Part shown: positions 46,836 to 57,440 of the stretch, piece by piece | How positions within the stretch are numbered: position 1 is the stretch's first letter | Layout: every line of letters begins with the position of its first letter | DNA from: Reticulitermes lucifugus | Lineage: Eukaryota; Arthropoda; Insecta; Blattodea; Rhinotermitidae | Assembly: GCA_026260175.1 (NCBI GenBank) | Contig: JAKCWW010000261.1 | Span: 45,642-109,641, forward strand | Length of the DNA stretch: 64,000 nucleotides | Direction: 5' to 3' | Position numbers and translations under genes: made by a program | The notes under the pieces: generated by a model | The model's input: only the letters and a program-made list of their open reading frames with translations | What the model was told of the DNA's origin: nothing | The model's database searches: none

Positions 46836-47164
46836 CTAGTTACGTGCCCTATTCTGAGCCGCGTAAATCTAGTTACGTGCCTTAGAGCCTTGGTTCTTTC
46901 GATCCATTTTAATATGAAGTCTCCCGCTACTCCTCAGCCTCAAAAGTGGTTTCTTTTCTGCAGACTGATCCAGCGAAACCCTACATGTATTTATCTTATA
47001 TCCATACGTGCAAATGCGCAGCGCATCATCCTCCTTGATTTCATCACCTAACTAATGTTCAATGAGGAGTAGAAATTATGAATTCTCTCATTATGCAATT
47101 TTTTCCATTCTCTTTTACTTCCCTATACGCCTAAATTTATTTCTTAACACCCTATTTCCCTAAT

Positions 47165-47520
47165 TAACTAACAAACTAATAAACTAACGACCTAACTCCA
47201 CAGAGCAGAGTCCTTCCTGAGAAGCTAATAGGTCCTCATCTAGTCAAGAAATACCACGCATTTTATGAAATCCGAAAGTTCATTATCGCATTCACAAGCG
47301 CCCGCCACCTGTCCCTATCCTGGCCCAGATCAATCCAGTTCAAGCCTCCCCATTCCCCCTCTTGAAGACCCATTTTAATATTATCCCCCCATCTGCACCT
47401 GGGTCGTCCAAGTGGTCTTTATCCCTCAAGTCTGCCTCACCAAAACCCTGTATGCACCTCTCCTGTCTTCCACACATGCCACATGTCCCGTCCCTACATG
47501 TTTCAAAGTTTTCTTGACGG
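47165..47520 (-). mobile_element. LINE-E fragment, the best preserved 3' region on this strand
   Basis: Reverse-strand tail of aactaac-type repeats, then agcagagtccttcctgaga, agtcaagaaataccacgca, cctgtccctatcctggcc and cattttaatattatcccccc, ending near gccacatgtcccgtccc. Covers the GKPEG to stop part of the C-terminus plus the 3' UTR. 5'-truncated and with several frame breaks. Confidence 0.85.
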
Positions 47521-47521
47521 A

Positions 47522-47585
47522 AAAGCTCAGTTTATTGTCTTAAGTGTTGTGAAAGCTCAGTTTATTGTCTTCAGTGTTGTGAAAG
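47522..47585. repeat. Tandem duplication of a 32-bp unit
   Basis: aaagctcagtttattgtctt then aagtgttgtg, repeated once with one change (ttaagtg to ttcagtg). Confidence 0.9.
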
Positions 47586-47851
47586 CCTGCACCCTCTTAG
47601 GTGGAAGCAACGTTTCGGAGGATGACTGCCGAGCAGATATGTACGAAGGTAAGAAGGAGACGGAGGCATGTACTTTCTGCTAGCCCTCTTTTCTGTGGCT
47701 ATGCTTGTACACGGAGGACATTGATGTCGACTGACCGGCTATCGTAAATAAGGTTTATCGCGGTTTTCCCCTGTCTCTCCACACATTTCCACACATTTTC
47801 CTTCACGACGCATTACTTTTGTACGGAGAAAAATTCGATACTGTGGTTTTA

Positions 47852-48018
47852 CAAGAAGTGACGCCGTATAGTTTGGTATAAAGTACCAACGCCTCTAAAG
47901 AAAATTAGGCCTCCTTCTTCGGGGTGGAAATTCGTCTGCACTGTACATGGAAACAGCATTTTTCAGAAATGTTGATACATATCTAGTACATTACACTGCG
48001 TCACAAGCCAGAAGGCCG
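47852..48018 (+). repeat. Foldback repeat family D copy
   Basis: gtgacgccgtatagtttggt, taaagtaccaacgcctc, aggcctccttcttcgggg and the right end acactgcgtcacaagccag then aagg are all readable. Confidence 0.8.
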
Positions 48019-49028
48019 ATATACTGACCACTGTGAGGGCCTCAAGTCTCGTCTATATCCAGTGGCATTGAAAGATAAAGCTACTCTACTCAACAGCCGT
48101 CTTTTCGAATTCTTTCTTCTGCCAGGAATTGCACGCAAGTTTCATAGTTATTTAGCCCGTAGTCTAATCTTTTTACTGCGGCGCACAGACAAAATACGAT
48201 TCCTCACTCTTCTACCCCAAATTCACTTATTTATGTATGTATGCATGTATTTATTTATTATTCAGGCTTTTTAACGTAGCTGTAAAATTTCAGACCTATA
48301 GCATCGAATGTTTAAACGATCAGAGAAAAACAAATTGGAGACGAAGCAGCTGTGTAACAATTACAGTAAGAAACTCATCATTTGTTCTGACAGGCTGAGA
48401 AAAACTATGAAAGACACAGGTTAGAGTAGTGTCAGGGCTAAAATTCTAGCCTGGCAGCATGAGAAGTGTTACCGCTTAAGGCAAATTCCCCGGGTTTTGT
48501 AGCCTGAAGATGGGGGCAGCTTGTTCGTCCAGAGTGATTATGTGTGTTATCACAGTATATGGTGTCAATGTCTATGAGACTTACTTCGCAGTGGGAGCTT
48601 AACATGTCCTACAGGGGAAAGCTAAAGCTCGTAGACCTGATATACATTTACAAACAACAAGCATGCTGTGCTATACTTCCATAAGATGATACAGACTTAC
48701 AGATCTCGATCTCTTCCAGGCATGAGCAGCAACAGAATCACACATTTTCAAAAGAGAAAATTCACAAAATTCCAGCAGAATTTGTCGATTTATCGTACAA
48801 GGCAATTTTACACTACAACCACCACAGTCACCCAAAACAAAACACAAGACTTTCTTATCGAAAACTGTCAGCCTGCTTTCAGTAAAAACTTGAAACCGAT
48901 TACATCTGTTGGCATCTAATAAAGATAGAGAAATTCATACACAATACACATAAAGCAAAATAATAATTAGGAAAAATTGCCGGGATGTGTACATGAGAAC
49001 ACAGCAACGCTTCGCTTCTTACACACCA
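48019..49028. other. No gene seen
   Basis: ORFs at 48062-48274 and 48668-48919 have no recognisable domain. Confidence 0.4.
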
Positions 49029-49060
49029 ACTGCCCCCTAGAGGTGCAGATTGTGACGTCA
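49029..49060. promoter_or_regulatory. CTCF-like motif with adjacent CRE
   Basis: On the minus strand 49043-49029 reads cctctagggggcagt, which fits 14 of 15 positions of the vertebrate CTCF core CCRSYAGRKGGCRSY. A CRE octamer tgacgtca follows at 49053-49060. Both lie in a short GC-rich patch with no recognised repeat. Occupancy in an insect is inference. Confidence 0.3.
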
Positions 49061-49284
49061 CACACCACCACCCCTCCTAATATCGGGTACTCCCATAACC
49101 TTCCGTACGGAAATACGAAGTACAGCTGTGCCACAAAAAGTTCAGCACACGCCAGGTGCAGTTGGTCTGATCTGTCACTTTATTTCCCTTTCGCGATTAT
49201 AAACTAAATTATGTTACAAGGAGAATAATGTACGCAGAATAAGTAGGAATGCACTTAGGGAAGTGAGAAATACATGAACAGTTT
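49061..49284. other. No gene seen
   Basis: Falls between the motif patch and the tRNA-like stretch. The plus ORF 48977-49207 covers it without a domain. Confidence 0.3.
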
Positions 49285-49375
49285 TGCAGTGGCGAATCCT
49301 GATCCGGAAGTCAGTCCTACCGGAAGGCATTTTATACCATTCCGCTAGAACTCACCTCTGGATCAGAGCTCCCGA
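49285..49375 (-). repeat. Possible tRNA-like SINE head
   Basis: On the minus strand ttctagcggaatggtataaa resembles an A box and ggatcaggattcgcc a decayed B box with tRNA-like spacing. No second copy was found. Confidence 0.3.
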
Positions 49376-49969
49376 TTGCAATTCTGGTCAAGGAATCAGA
49401 ACAGCAGATATTACTTGGGGAAAGGACATAGATTTCAAATATCTAAATTAGTGAAAAGTGGGAGAGAATCTGCAATTGTTTAGAGTGACTCAAAACTAGG
49501 TGCAAGTAGGGATTACATTGGAATTGGCTTTGAAAGACTAAAGGATAATCAATAAATTTATTATCAGGTAGCAAATATACCTGCCGAGATTCAAACCAGG
49601 TACATTAAAAATATAAGCCTGATTTACTACTGCGTACCTTGAAATTAAAGCCTCGGTTTCATAAAAATATACGTAACAATGTAGAGTGGAAATTTTTTAA
49701 ACTTCCATTTTAATTTTGTGAAATAAGTATTGTTTCAGACCGGCTCTAAGATCCACTCGGCAGGCCATTCAATGTCCATCGGAAATCGTTTCCCCGGTGA
49801 TATATGGTCAATGCTGGAATAGGCATCAGATACACAGAACTACAAAGAGTAAAGGAATTCCGTAGTTCGGAACATTCACCAAAATGGACAACTAGCTTCG
49901 GATAGAACCCTATCCTGTAACGCTGAAAAGATGATAATGAATTTTTAGGTTCCATAAACAGTAAAGAGG

Positions 49970-50210
49970 CCGATCCCAGTGGCCGTGCGGTCTAAGGCGT
50001 GGGTCTTCGGCCGCTCGCTTACTAGNNNNNNNNNNNNNNNNNNNNNNNNNNNNNNNNNNNNNNNNNNNNNNNNNNNNNNNNNNNNNNNNNNNNNNNNNNN
50101 NNNNNNNNNNNNNNNNNNNNNNNNNNNNNNNNNNNNNNNNNNNNNNNNNNNNAAACCTCGACGAAACGAGGAGGCCCAGGTCCATATAGGGCTGTCGAGC
50201 CATAGAAAAA
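49970..50210 (+). repeat. SINE-1 copy containing an assembly gap
   Basis: Starts with a readable A box (agtggccgtgcggtctaagg) and head (cggccgctcgcttactag). Bases 50026-50152 are N. The body end resumes as aaacctcgacgaaacgagga and gggctgtcgagccatag. Gap length 127 is close to what the missing body would need. Confidence 0.9.
50026..50152. other. Assembly gap of 127 N
   Basis: Unsequenced or unresolved. It lies inside a repeat, which probably caused the gap. Confidence 1.
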
Positions 50211-50539
50211 AAAACAGTACAGAGTTTCGAGTGTCAGTTAATCAATAAGGTCAAGCAGAGGTTTCATCTAAAGGGTTACAATGTACCATTTGAAAGAGTG
50301 ATACGATATACTGGGCTCATAATTATTTGATAGCATGAACTGTAAACCTCAGGAATCACGTAGAACAAACGAGTATAAGAACATGTCCAACACAGGCTTT
50401 TGTAATAACGGTGATGAGCAATGGTTAAATATGATTAATGTGCCGTAGTGATGTTTTGAATTTACCGACTAGGACTTCAAAGAGAAGAAAATTTACGTCT
50501 AATTTGACAGAAATACGGATCCATCTTTGAATGGTTTAT

Positions 50540-50720
50540 TACACAACTGTACCAGGAAGCGGTTGCGATGTGGAGGGCAGGGTGGGAGTTGGAAGGGGTG
50601 CATGGGGAGGCCATCTGACCCCATACCCCCAGACCCAGCAGCTGGCTAGTAGACACTGTCGGGCGTGTGGCCGACGTGTGCCCCCTCCCCTCAGACAGCT
50701 GCTGCCGTACAGACATAAAA
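50540..50720. other. GC-rich island of unknown identity
   Basis: About 180 bases rich in G and C (gtggagggcagggtgggag, ccccatacccccagaccc) in an AT-rich context. Open frames exist on both strands (50477-50716 minus, 50531-50737 plus). No domain, splice pair or second copy was found. It may be an unannotated 5' exon, a promoter patch or a diverged repeat. Confidence 0.3.
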
Positions 50721-50739
50721 CTCTCTATAAATCATAGAA

Positions 50740-51639
50740 AAAGGGTACAAGTATCGACATAAGCATAGCAATTTATTGTCGCTCAAAGACAGTCCAGATA
50801 AGCTTAATATCTGGGGTGGTCACAGCTGCTCGTCGCCAATTATTTGTCATCCGCCATATGTAAAGAGTGCATAAAAAGAACTGGAAGGTAGGCTATTTGC
50901 CTTGCAATATTTCACCTCGAAACTACTACTTTTAACACTTTATTTAATAAGCTATAAATCTGCTGTTAATTAACACAAACTGCCAGCAAAGTGAATTCAA
51001 AGGAAGCTTTCTTCCAAAATTGATCATAATGAAGTATATTTCAGTGGCTTATTTATAGCTTCATATGCTCAAACATTCTTTTGTAACCAATCAATCTTAT
51101 TCAGACGTGTTATGGGGGTGCAGGGGGTTTAGTGTTTTATTAACATTACATATCTCAGGCAAATTTTATCCGATTCAATATAAAATAAAAGTGAAATTTT
51201 TTCACACAGAAGTTTTCAAACATGTTCTTTAAGTTCCGACCATAACAAAGAACTTAATTATTTGCTACACATATAAATATTTAACAGCAAAGCCAATAAG
51301 ACTTAGAGACACTATGATATATATTAGATATATACATATTACTTTTTTCCATTTTCTTAATACATGTCCTAATATTTCAAACACGGATGTAGCTAAAATC
51401 TTTGAATTTACGTACCAACTTTATATACGGAGAGCCATTTCTCAAAATTAAGTGTATGTTGATCTCTATGGCCTAGAGGAACAAAAATAAAAAAAATTCT
51501 ACCATTAAAGTGTACATTCAAAATGTCCTAATAAAGATAATCACATTTTTTGAGCAATTTAGCAGAAAAACATACACACGGATAAACGGGTCTTCACAAC
51601 GTTCAAATTATTCGTTCATTTTATCGTTCAAAGCCCCGT
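50740..51639. other. No gene seen
   Basis: AT-rich. No recognised repeat or ORF. Confidence 0.4.
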
Positions 51640-51860
51640 AGTTACTTTATGTGCCACTAGTTTTAACAGTAAAAAATTCTACGTTCTGCCCACACAGTGT
51701 ATTTATGTGTTTTGTATGGATCTCAGAACAAACAGCGATTATTTCCCTATACAGCATTAACTGACTGGGTTTTGTAACTGAGGAGTGTGTTTACTGTACG
51801 GCACGAACTCAGCATCTGCGTAATTATAATTCAGGTTAATCTTAGACTTAATAGGGTTAA
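51640..51860 (+). repeat. Repeat family H copy
   Basis: aaaaattctacgttctgccc, cacacagtgtatt, tgtgttttgtatggatctca and cattaactgactgggtt align with 52965-53110 and 63295-63480. Class is unknown. Confidence 0.6.
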
Positions 51861-52964
51861 TGAACTTCTTAAAAGAAAACATAAATTAATAAAATAAACA
51901 ATAACGATTTTATATTTTCTACTCAATTTATGATATTAAGTAAAGCTACGTATATCTTTCGAAGCCACTTGTCATGCATAATGTAAAATATTTGTCCATG
52001 TAGATTTCTTTAAAAAGCAAATAATTCAAGACGCAGTATTCTGAATTTACCTTTTTATGCGATTAGTCTTACAGCATTATAAGGAATCTATAGAGAACTA
52101 CGTGACTCAACTTCAAGGTACAACAAATATGTAGCAACCCTCTTCCTGTAACACACGTAGTATCTCACTCAGCAGTAGGCCTAATAGAAGGTTTTGGTCT
52201 CGAATAATTGTGTTTGATAAAACCAGAGAATTGTGAGTGTTGTGGCATCTCTCAATATTTAAGGACAATCAGATAAAAATTATTACAATTTTACCATAGA
52301 AATGGAAAGAGAAGACGCTTTGTGCAAAAAACAGCATGAGAAGCGTCAAAGCAATTACCTCCAAGACTACAACATTCAAGTAAGCTTTGACCTCGTCATT
52401 AAATTATCTTCTTTGCTTGAAGTTTATTGAAAACTTGATTCCGCAAGTGCATTCAGATTCTGAACGTAGTTCTGTGTGTTCGCATAACTACGTTAAGTTC
52501 CAGAGGGCAAAATTATTCCTGAGAACCAAGTAGTAGCCCAGCTCTGTTTCTTACAGCAATAAATAATCATGATATAAAATACATAGCTTATTATGCTAAG
52601 ATAACTGCATCTAATCATAACATGATCTAAATACTATAAACATTTGCTATCATAAAACACAGCTATTACCGTACGTTCCAAATGATTGCCATATTTCAAA
52701 AGAACTATTATATTACGTTCCAACAGAAACAGTGTCGTACCCCAGAACTATTACAGTACGTTTTAGCTGATAGTGTCATATCCCAGAAGCAATACATATT
52801 AGTTTTAAAAAGGCTATGTGTACTGCGAACCGAGCTACTTTCGTGCATTGTGCAACTCGATTGTTACGTATATAAATACCACTTATACTGCACAATACAT
52901 GTAAACCGTGTGTTTTTTTAATCATTTAACGATCAGTGGCTATTTCTTGTATCATCTCTTTGAC
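51861..52964. other. No gene seen
   Basis: AT-rich. The plus ORF at 52682-52921 has no recognisable domain. Confidence 0.4.
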
Positions 52965-53110
52965 ATCAGAAAACTCCGCAATTTGCCCACAAAGCATACT
53001 CTTACTTATGTGCTTTGCATGGTTCTTACCACATGTACCGACAGAGTCCTAAATATCATTAACCGACTGCCCTTTACAATGGAGACTGTCAAGGCTTTTT
53101 GTGAGGTACG
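52965..53110 (+). repeat. Repeat family H copy
   Basis: agaaaactccgcaatttgcc, ttatgtgctttgcatggttc and cctaaatatcattaaccgac align with the other two copies. The ORF at 52908-53198 runs through it. Confidence 0.6.
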
Positions 53111-53457
53111 AACTGAAACTCCAAGTACAATTGAGATTAATTTGATATTCAGTGTTACGAAAGTAAGCAAGAGTTTACACATTCCGGTCATAAGATAGCC
53201 ACACATATCTGTGAAACAAATAAATAAAATAATCCAACATCCTACGGTTTATTTGACGACGCTGCCCCTCTATACAGCTTCGATGGTAGAATGGTGAATG
53301 ATCAGGTGGGTAGGATTTGGAAGGTTGTGGTAGTAGCCTAGTATAGGTCGCATGGCGGCGTTTTCTGGAGGTACTAAGGAAAACCATGAAAATCCTGAGT
53401 CAGTATAGTCACTGTCCGTGATAAATTCGAAACGAGAACGTTTTACGTAAAATTCTC

Positions 53458-53766
53458 GTGCGTTGGCGCTATGCCATCCTGCTCGGTATAGCATTACGCA
53501 GCTGTAAGCTAGTCAGAAGTAGACAGCGCTACCACAAACTGAACGCACAGCACTTCCATCCTGCATGTGCACAACACAGTAAACAACACGTGATGGACTG
53601 GGAACGTCGTGGAGAGGTTTTGTACTTACAACAAAAACACTGTATAGCAGCTGTTTCGATACGTGATATCAGGCATCGCGAGATGCGACCGGAAGTACAA
53701 GCTGCGATGTGTACAGTCCCAACAGAATGTAGTCTGGAATCCACGTCTTCTTCCAACGTAGAATAG
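53458..53766 (+). CDS. Unassigned plus-strand ORF of 102 codons
   Basis: GC content is higher than in the surroundings. The peptide is basic with many His and Cys residues early, then a segment MDWERRGEVLYLQQKHC and RDIRHREMRPEVQ and a Ser-rich end with stop. The opposite strand is also open at 53529-53786. No domain, splice sites or second copy were found. Either an old coding fragment, an unknown element or chance. Confidence 0.2.
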   Translation: MRWRYAILLGIALRSCKLVRSRQRYHKLNAQHFHPACAQHSKQHVMDWERRGEVLYLQQKHCIAAVSIRDIRHREMRPEVQAAMCTVPTECSLESTSSSNVE

Positions 53767-53789
53767 CAAACTCTTTTTACCACCACACA

Positions 53790-53875
53790 GCACCTTCCCT
53801 CTTGAGAAGCTAATACTTCCTCAGTTAGTCAAGAATTTTTCCACATTTTACGGGGTCCAGCATTTATTACCGTGT
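53790..53875 (-). mobile_element. LINE-E 3' UTR fragment
   Basis: cttgagaagctaatacttcc, cagttagtcaagaattt and cattttacggggtcc are the reverse of the family 3' UTR. Confidence 0.65.
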
Positions 53876-53889
53876 TGCAAGAGTCGTCC

Positions 53890-54290
53890 AAGTTTTTTTG
53901 GGCTACCCTAAAGATGGAGGCCACAAATTCCTCCGAAACTTGGTATCTACTAGTATATGACATTCTCTATGGTGTCATTGGGGGCACACGGTGGCGCAGT
54001 TGGTTGAGGCCCTGCGCTACAAGCCGGAAGGTCGCGGGTTTGATTCACTTAATCCTTCCGGCCGCACTATGGGCCTGGGGTTGACCCTGCCTCTAACAGG
54101 AATGAGTACCAGAAATATGTCCTCGGGGGTAAAGGCGGCTGATGCCTAGGGCTGACAACCTTGCCACCTTCATGTGCCGACTGTCTAAAAATCTGGGAGC
54201 CTGAAACTCCTGGAACCCTTTCCAGGCCTGTAATGGGATTGCTTTACCTTTTTCCTTTACCTATGGTGTCATTTCACAGAAATGGAAACT
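53890..54290 (-). repeat. Foldback repeat family D copy split by SINE-2
   Basis: 53890-53966 carries aaagatggaggccacaaattcctccgaaa in family order. The plus-strand frame reads LKMEATNSSETWYLL. After the SINE-2 and its 13-bp repeat the family resumes at tcacagaaatgg. Confidence 0.75.
53980..54260 (+). repeat. SINE-2 copy, full length, with perfect target duplication
   Basis: Starts ggggcacacggtggcgcag (A box), then gcgctacaagccggaaggt, the body ccttcatgtgccgactgtct, and ends gggattgctttacctttttc. Flanks are ctatggtgtcatt at 53967-53979 and 54261-54273, a perfect 13-bp repeat. The ORF at 53872-54084 fuses family D and SINE translations and is not a gene. Confidence 0.97.
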
Positions 54291-54529
54291 TTTAATCAGC
54301 ACCGCCAAGAGATTCACAGATATTGCAAGGGCAGTAATTTTATTGAACGCCATTGCTAATTTTGTGGGCTACATTATGGAGTACAGCTTTACCAATCTAC
54401 AGTATTGCTTCTGCTAGGGCCATAATGTAACTCTTTCTTGATACTGCTTATGTTATTCTCGATGTATTTTGTTATCGTTGTTAGTATTCTTCCTATTATT
54501 CTTCTTATCCCTGTCGTCGTCGTTGTAGT

Positions 54530-54780
54530 GAATGTCCTACGGGTTGAACAAAGGAGAATCTGTGGTTCGAATCCCGGTAGGAAATAAAGACGTATCTTTC
54601 TCCTAACGGTCCATACCTCCTCTGGAGCCTATCCAGTCTTCCACTCAATGAGTATTGGGAGCAAATCGGCCAGGCTCTGAAGCTGACTACTTACGTCTTT
54701 CTACTCCCGAGATTAAGAATGTGTGGAGCTATACATCCACTTTCACATATGCCTTCCTTGCATGCCCAAGGACATCACTG
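54530..54780 (+). repeat. SINE-3 copy, near full length
   Basis: Head with B box gtggttcgaatcccggta, body cctctggagcctatccagtc, aggctctgaagctgactact, ttaagaatgtgtggagctat and tgcatgcccaagga. Confidence 0.85.
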
Positions 54781-54850
54781 TCATTATCGTTATCATCATC
54801 CGTGAGCCATTGTTATACAACCTTGGTATAGGTGGTATAACACGTACATT

Positions 54851-55070
54851 GTCTTCTGGAATGTAAAGCCACTTGTTTGGCACCAATGTTTCGCAGGAAC
54901 CTGGTATGTCCCTCTTCAGGTTTGAAGAGTAGATCGTTCACGAAATGAAGGTAAATATTTAAGGATGCGAGGAGACGAACTGGGGCAGCGAGAGAAACGG
55001 GACAAATAGATTTTGTCGAAAATAGGCGAAGGAGACAATCTCGAACCTTACCGCTCACATCCCAGAAGAC
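54851..55070. repeat. Foldback repeat family D, complete copy of 220 bp
   Basis: Inverted ends gtcttctggaatgt and (reverse of) acatcccagaagac match at 13 of 14 positions. The interior holds ccaatgtttcgcaggaacct and cctcttcaggtttgaag. This copy shows the family limits best. Confidence 0.85.
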
Positions 55071-55900
55071 CACTTAGATAGCTCAGATCTCACGCCTAAC
55101 GCATGTTCCTTAAAGTCAAAGAATTCGAAGTCGGTAGCCAATAACAAATGTCAGAAGGCTCATTATTTTTATTTGGATGCTAATGGCACAGATAAGAATA
55201 AGATAAAACGTTACGATTAGAAAGAGAGCAGTGAAATGGCGGCGATGGAACACCCTAACATTGATCGTTAGGAATCTTTACAATGCAATGCCAGTTACGC
55301 AGGAAGCTAACTATACTATATTCCATGAATTATTCATGAGCTTTATCAATTGGAACAATTTGTTATCAATACAGACGATCTCATATGCGAAAAACAGAGT
55401 TAACAAGTTTAATCAGATAAACCTAATATGGCGTCTGGTTTGATTATAGTTATATGAACATTTGATTGGTACAGTTCTTTACTTGATGGAGGCGCATTTC
55501 TTTGTTCGTACAAGAAGTTCCCCGAATCCTTTTGCTAGAACGACGTCAACTTGTCTTACGTGTTCACAACCGCTCACCGATCTTCGGACGAGAGGCATTA
55601 ACCCTTGCAAGATGAGTTTAATTTAACACAGATTCTTCTTCTCATCCACTCATGGCAAGTGAGATTTAATTTTAAATTCAAAAACACTCAAAAGACGCAG
55701 TACGTACTTACACTTTTACTGAAATTTTATACTTAAGAAATTTCAGACCAAGTGAAACATTATTACTTAGTAATATTATTCATTTAAACGTACGCATGTT
55801 AAAATAATTTTTCCACACATTTTAACCAAAACAATAAAATCAGTTGCATTATTGCATAAGAAAACCATAATTTCTTGAAAAAGTGCACGTTTTCTTGTTG
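55071..55900. other. No gene seen
   Basis: AT-rich. The plus ORF at 55231-55443 has no recognisable domain. Confidence 0.4.
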
Positions 55901-55903
55901 AAG

Positions 55904-55926
55904 TAATAATAATAATAATAATAATA
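55904..55926. repeat. (AAT)n microsatellite
   Basis: About seven units. Gives the Tyr/Leu/Ile-run ORFs on the minus strand. Confidence 0.95.
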
Positions 55927-56484
55927 GATATCGCAGTTCCAGAAAAGCATAACCTGCAAAAGACAGTGAATGAAAAATGTAACAAGTACAAAAACCTCGC
56001 AATCGAAGTAAAAATACATGGAGGCAGGGAGCAGCATACGTTGTTCCAGTTATAATATCAGCTAGGGAATTAGGCCCTAGTCTGTCTCGCCTAGTCTACA
56101 AAAGCTCGACCTACATCCTCCTGTGTATATACAGTTACAGAAGTCTGGTATACTCATTAGCTCTGTAATACTTCGAAAATTCTTAAATACCAGTATATGA
56201 CAACCGCGCAGTATCTCGCTCCAGACCGATACTAGCACCAACAATGGAATTACTATTATTATTATTATTATCATCATGATCATCACTATTGCACACAGAG
56301 GACAAACAATAATGTCATCGTCTGCTGTCAATCCCACACAACGTTCAGGGTAACTGGCACTTCACTTCTTGTCTCTGTCAAAAGATCTAAGAAAACCTGA
56401 CCTAAAATCAGGTAAATTAGATAAAGTACAGAAACTTCCCTTCTCTCAGCTCTAAGCGAATTCATATATTTATTAATATAGAAT
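55927..56484. other. No gene seen; (ATT)n microsatellite
   Basis: The (ATT)n run is at about 56250-56272, with atcatgatcatc following. No recognised gene. Confidence 0.5.
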
Positions 56485-56588
56485 GTATGCACCTCTATCT
56501 AGTGCCGAGGTTAAGAACAAATGGAGTTTTAACTCCGCTCTCTCATATGCCTTCATACCATGCACAGGGACAAATCAACTTTACCTTT
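56485..56588 (+). repeat. SINE-3 3' end
   Basis: gcacctctatctagtgccga, ggttaagaacaaatggag, atatgccttcataccatgca and caactttaccttt match the family 3' end. A SINE-4 inserted at its last bases. Confidence 0.8.
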
Positions 56589-56601
56589 GCTGTTCATGAT
56601 T

Positions 56602-56885
56602 GTGGAGAAGGGCCCCGCAGCAGAAGCTACGGACGCACCGCAGCCTTAAGGCTTATTGTGCAACCCTTGTGATAAAGATGAAGAGAAAGATTATAAGTTG
56701 TTTTATTTTTCCAAGTAATGGAGCACCGGTGGAATGAAATGGACAGGGGATGCCGCAGTATTCGGAGAAAAACCTGTCCCAGTGTCACTTTGTCCACCAC
56801 AAATCCCACATTGACCAAACCGGGATCGAACCCGGGCCTCCGCGGTGGGAGGCCGGCGACTAACCGCGTGAGCCATTGCACGGCC
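56602..56885 (-). repeat. SINE-4 copy, full length, with perfect target duplication
   Basis: On the minus strand: head ggccgtgcaatggctcacgc (A box), B box cccgggttcgatcccgg, body gggatttgtggtggacaaag, and a 3' part near cttaaggctgcggtg. Flanks tgctgttcatgatt at 56588-56601 and 56886-56899 are an exact 14-bp repeat. It defines the SINE-4 limits at 284 bp. Confidence 0.95.
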
Positions 56886-56899
56886 TGCTGTTCATGATT

Positions 56900-57344
56900 A
56901 GTAACGATATATAAATTAAGTCCCAAGAGTTAAGATGCACGTTGCTTGTTTTGTCCTTCTAATACTAAAATGGCGTTTGACAAAAAGCTGTGCCACCGTA
57001 AAGAGAGCCTGGCAGATGTTAGTGATGCAGTGGTGCTGTTATCTGCTGACAGTCTGTGAAAATGTGAGTGTGGCCATATATTTACAGAACTGGCCATATT
57101 CCCCGCAACTACCTTATTATTAAAAATTACCGCCATAATTTTGTATTAAATTAGTTAATTTTGTAATATTTTGGCATACAATAATGGTGGTAGATGAATG
57201 AAACATGAGCAGAAAGCAATGGTGGAATGATGGCGAAAGGTGAAAGCCAAAGGAAGGAGCGAGTACATATTTATCAACCACCAACATTAATCTTAGCAAC
57301 TGATAGCGTCGTTACATAAAACACTGATCTCTGTCTCTGCCTAA
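56900..57344. other. No gene seen
   Basis: AT-rich. ORFs at 56930-57136 and 56935-57123 overlap on opposite strands without a domain. Confidence 0.4.
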
Positions 57345-57440
57345 ACACAGTAATGAACTTTCGCGTTCCATAAAAGGCTCCAGAGATTTAGTTAGATACG
57401 AACTATCCTGACGGAGTCGTGACCTTATCAGCCCCGGCAG
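57345..57440 (+). mobile_element. LINE-E 3' end fragment
   Basis: acacagtaatgaactttcgc, gttccataaaaggctccag and gatttagttagatacg correspond to the C-terminal end and 3' UTR. Confidence 0.55.

Noticed and set aside
47597-47644. 48-nt plus exon with strong acceptor and aag|gtaagaag donor
   Set aside because: The sequence aacgtttcggaggatgactg is a family D-type motif, so the splice sites are probably part of the repeat.
49357-49384. 28-nt minus exon with strong splice sites
   Set aside because: Very short and overlapping a tRNA-like SINE head.
49910-50248. ORFs spanning the N gap on both strands
   Set aside because: They read across unsequenced bases and lie in a SINE.
53872-54084. Plus ORF with LKMEATNSSET and [16 protein letters not shown]
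   Set aside because: It fuses family D and SINE-2 translations across an insertion junction.
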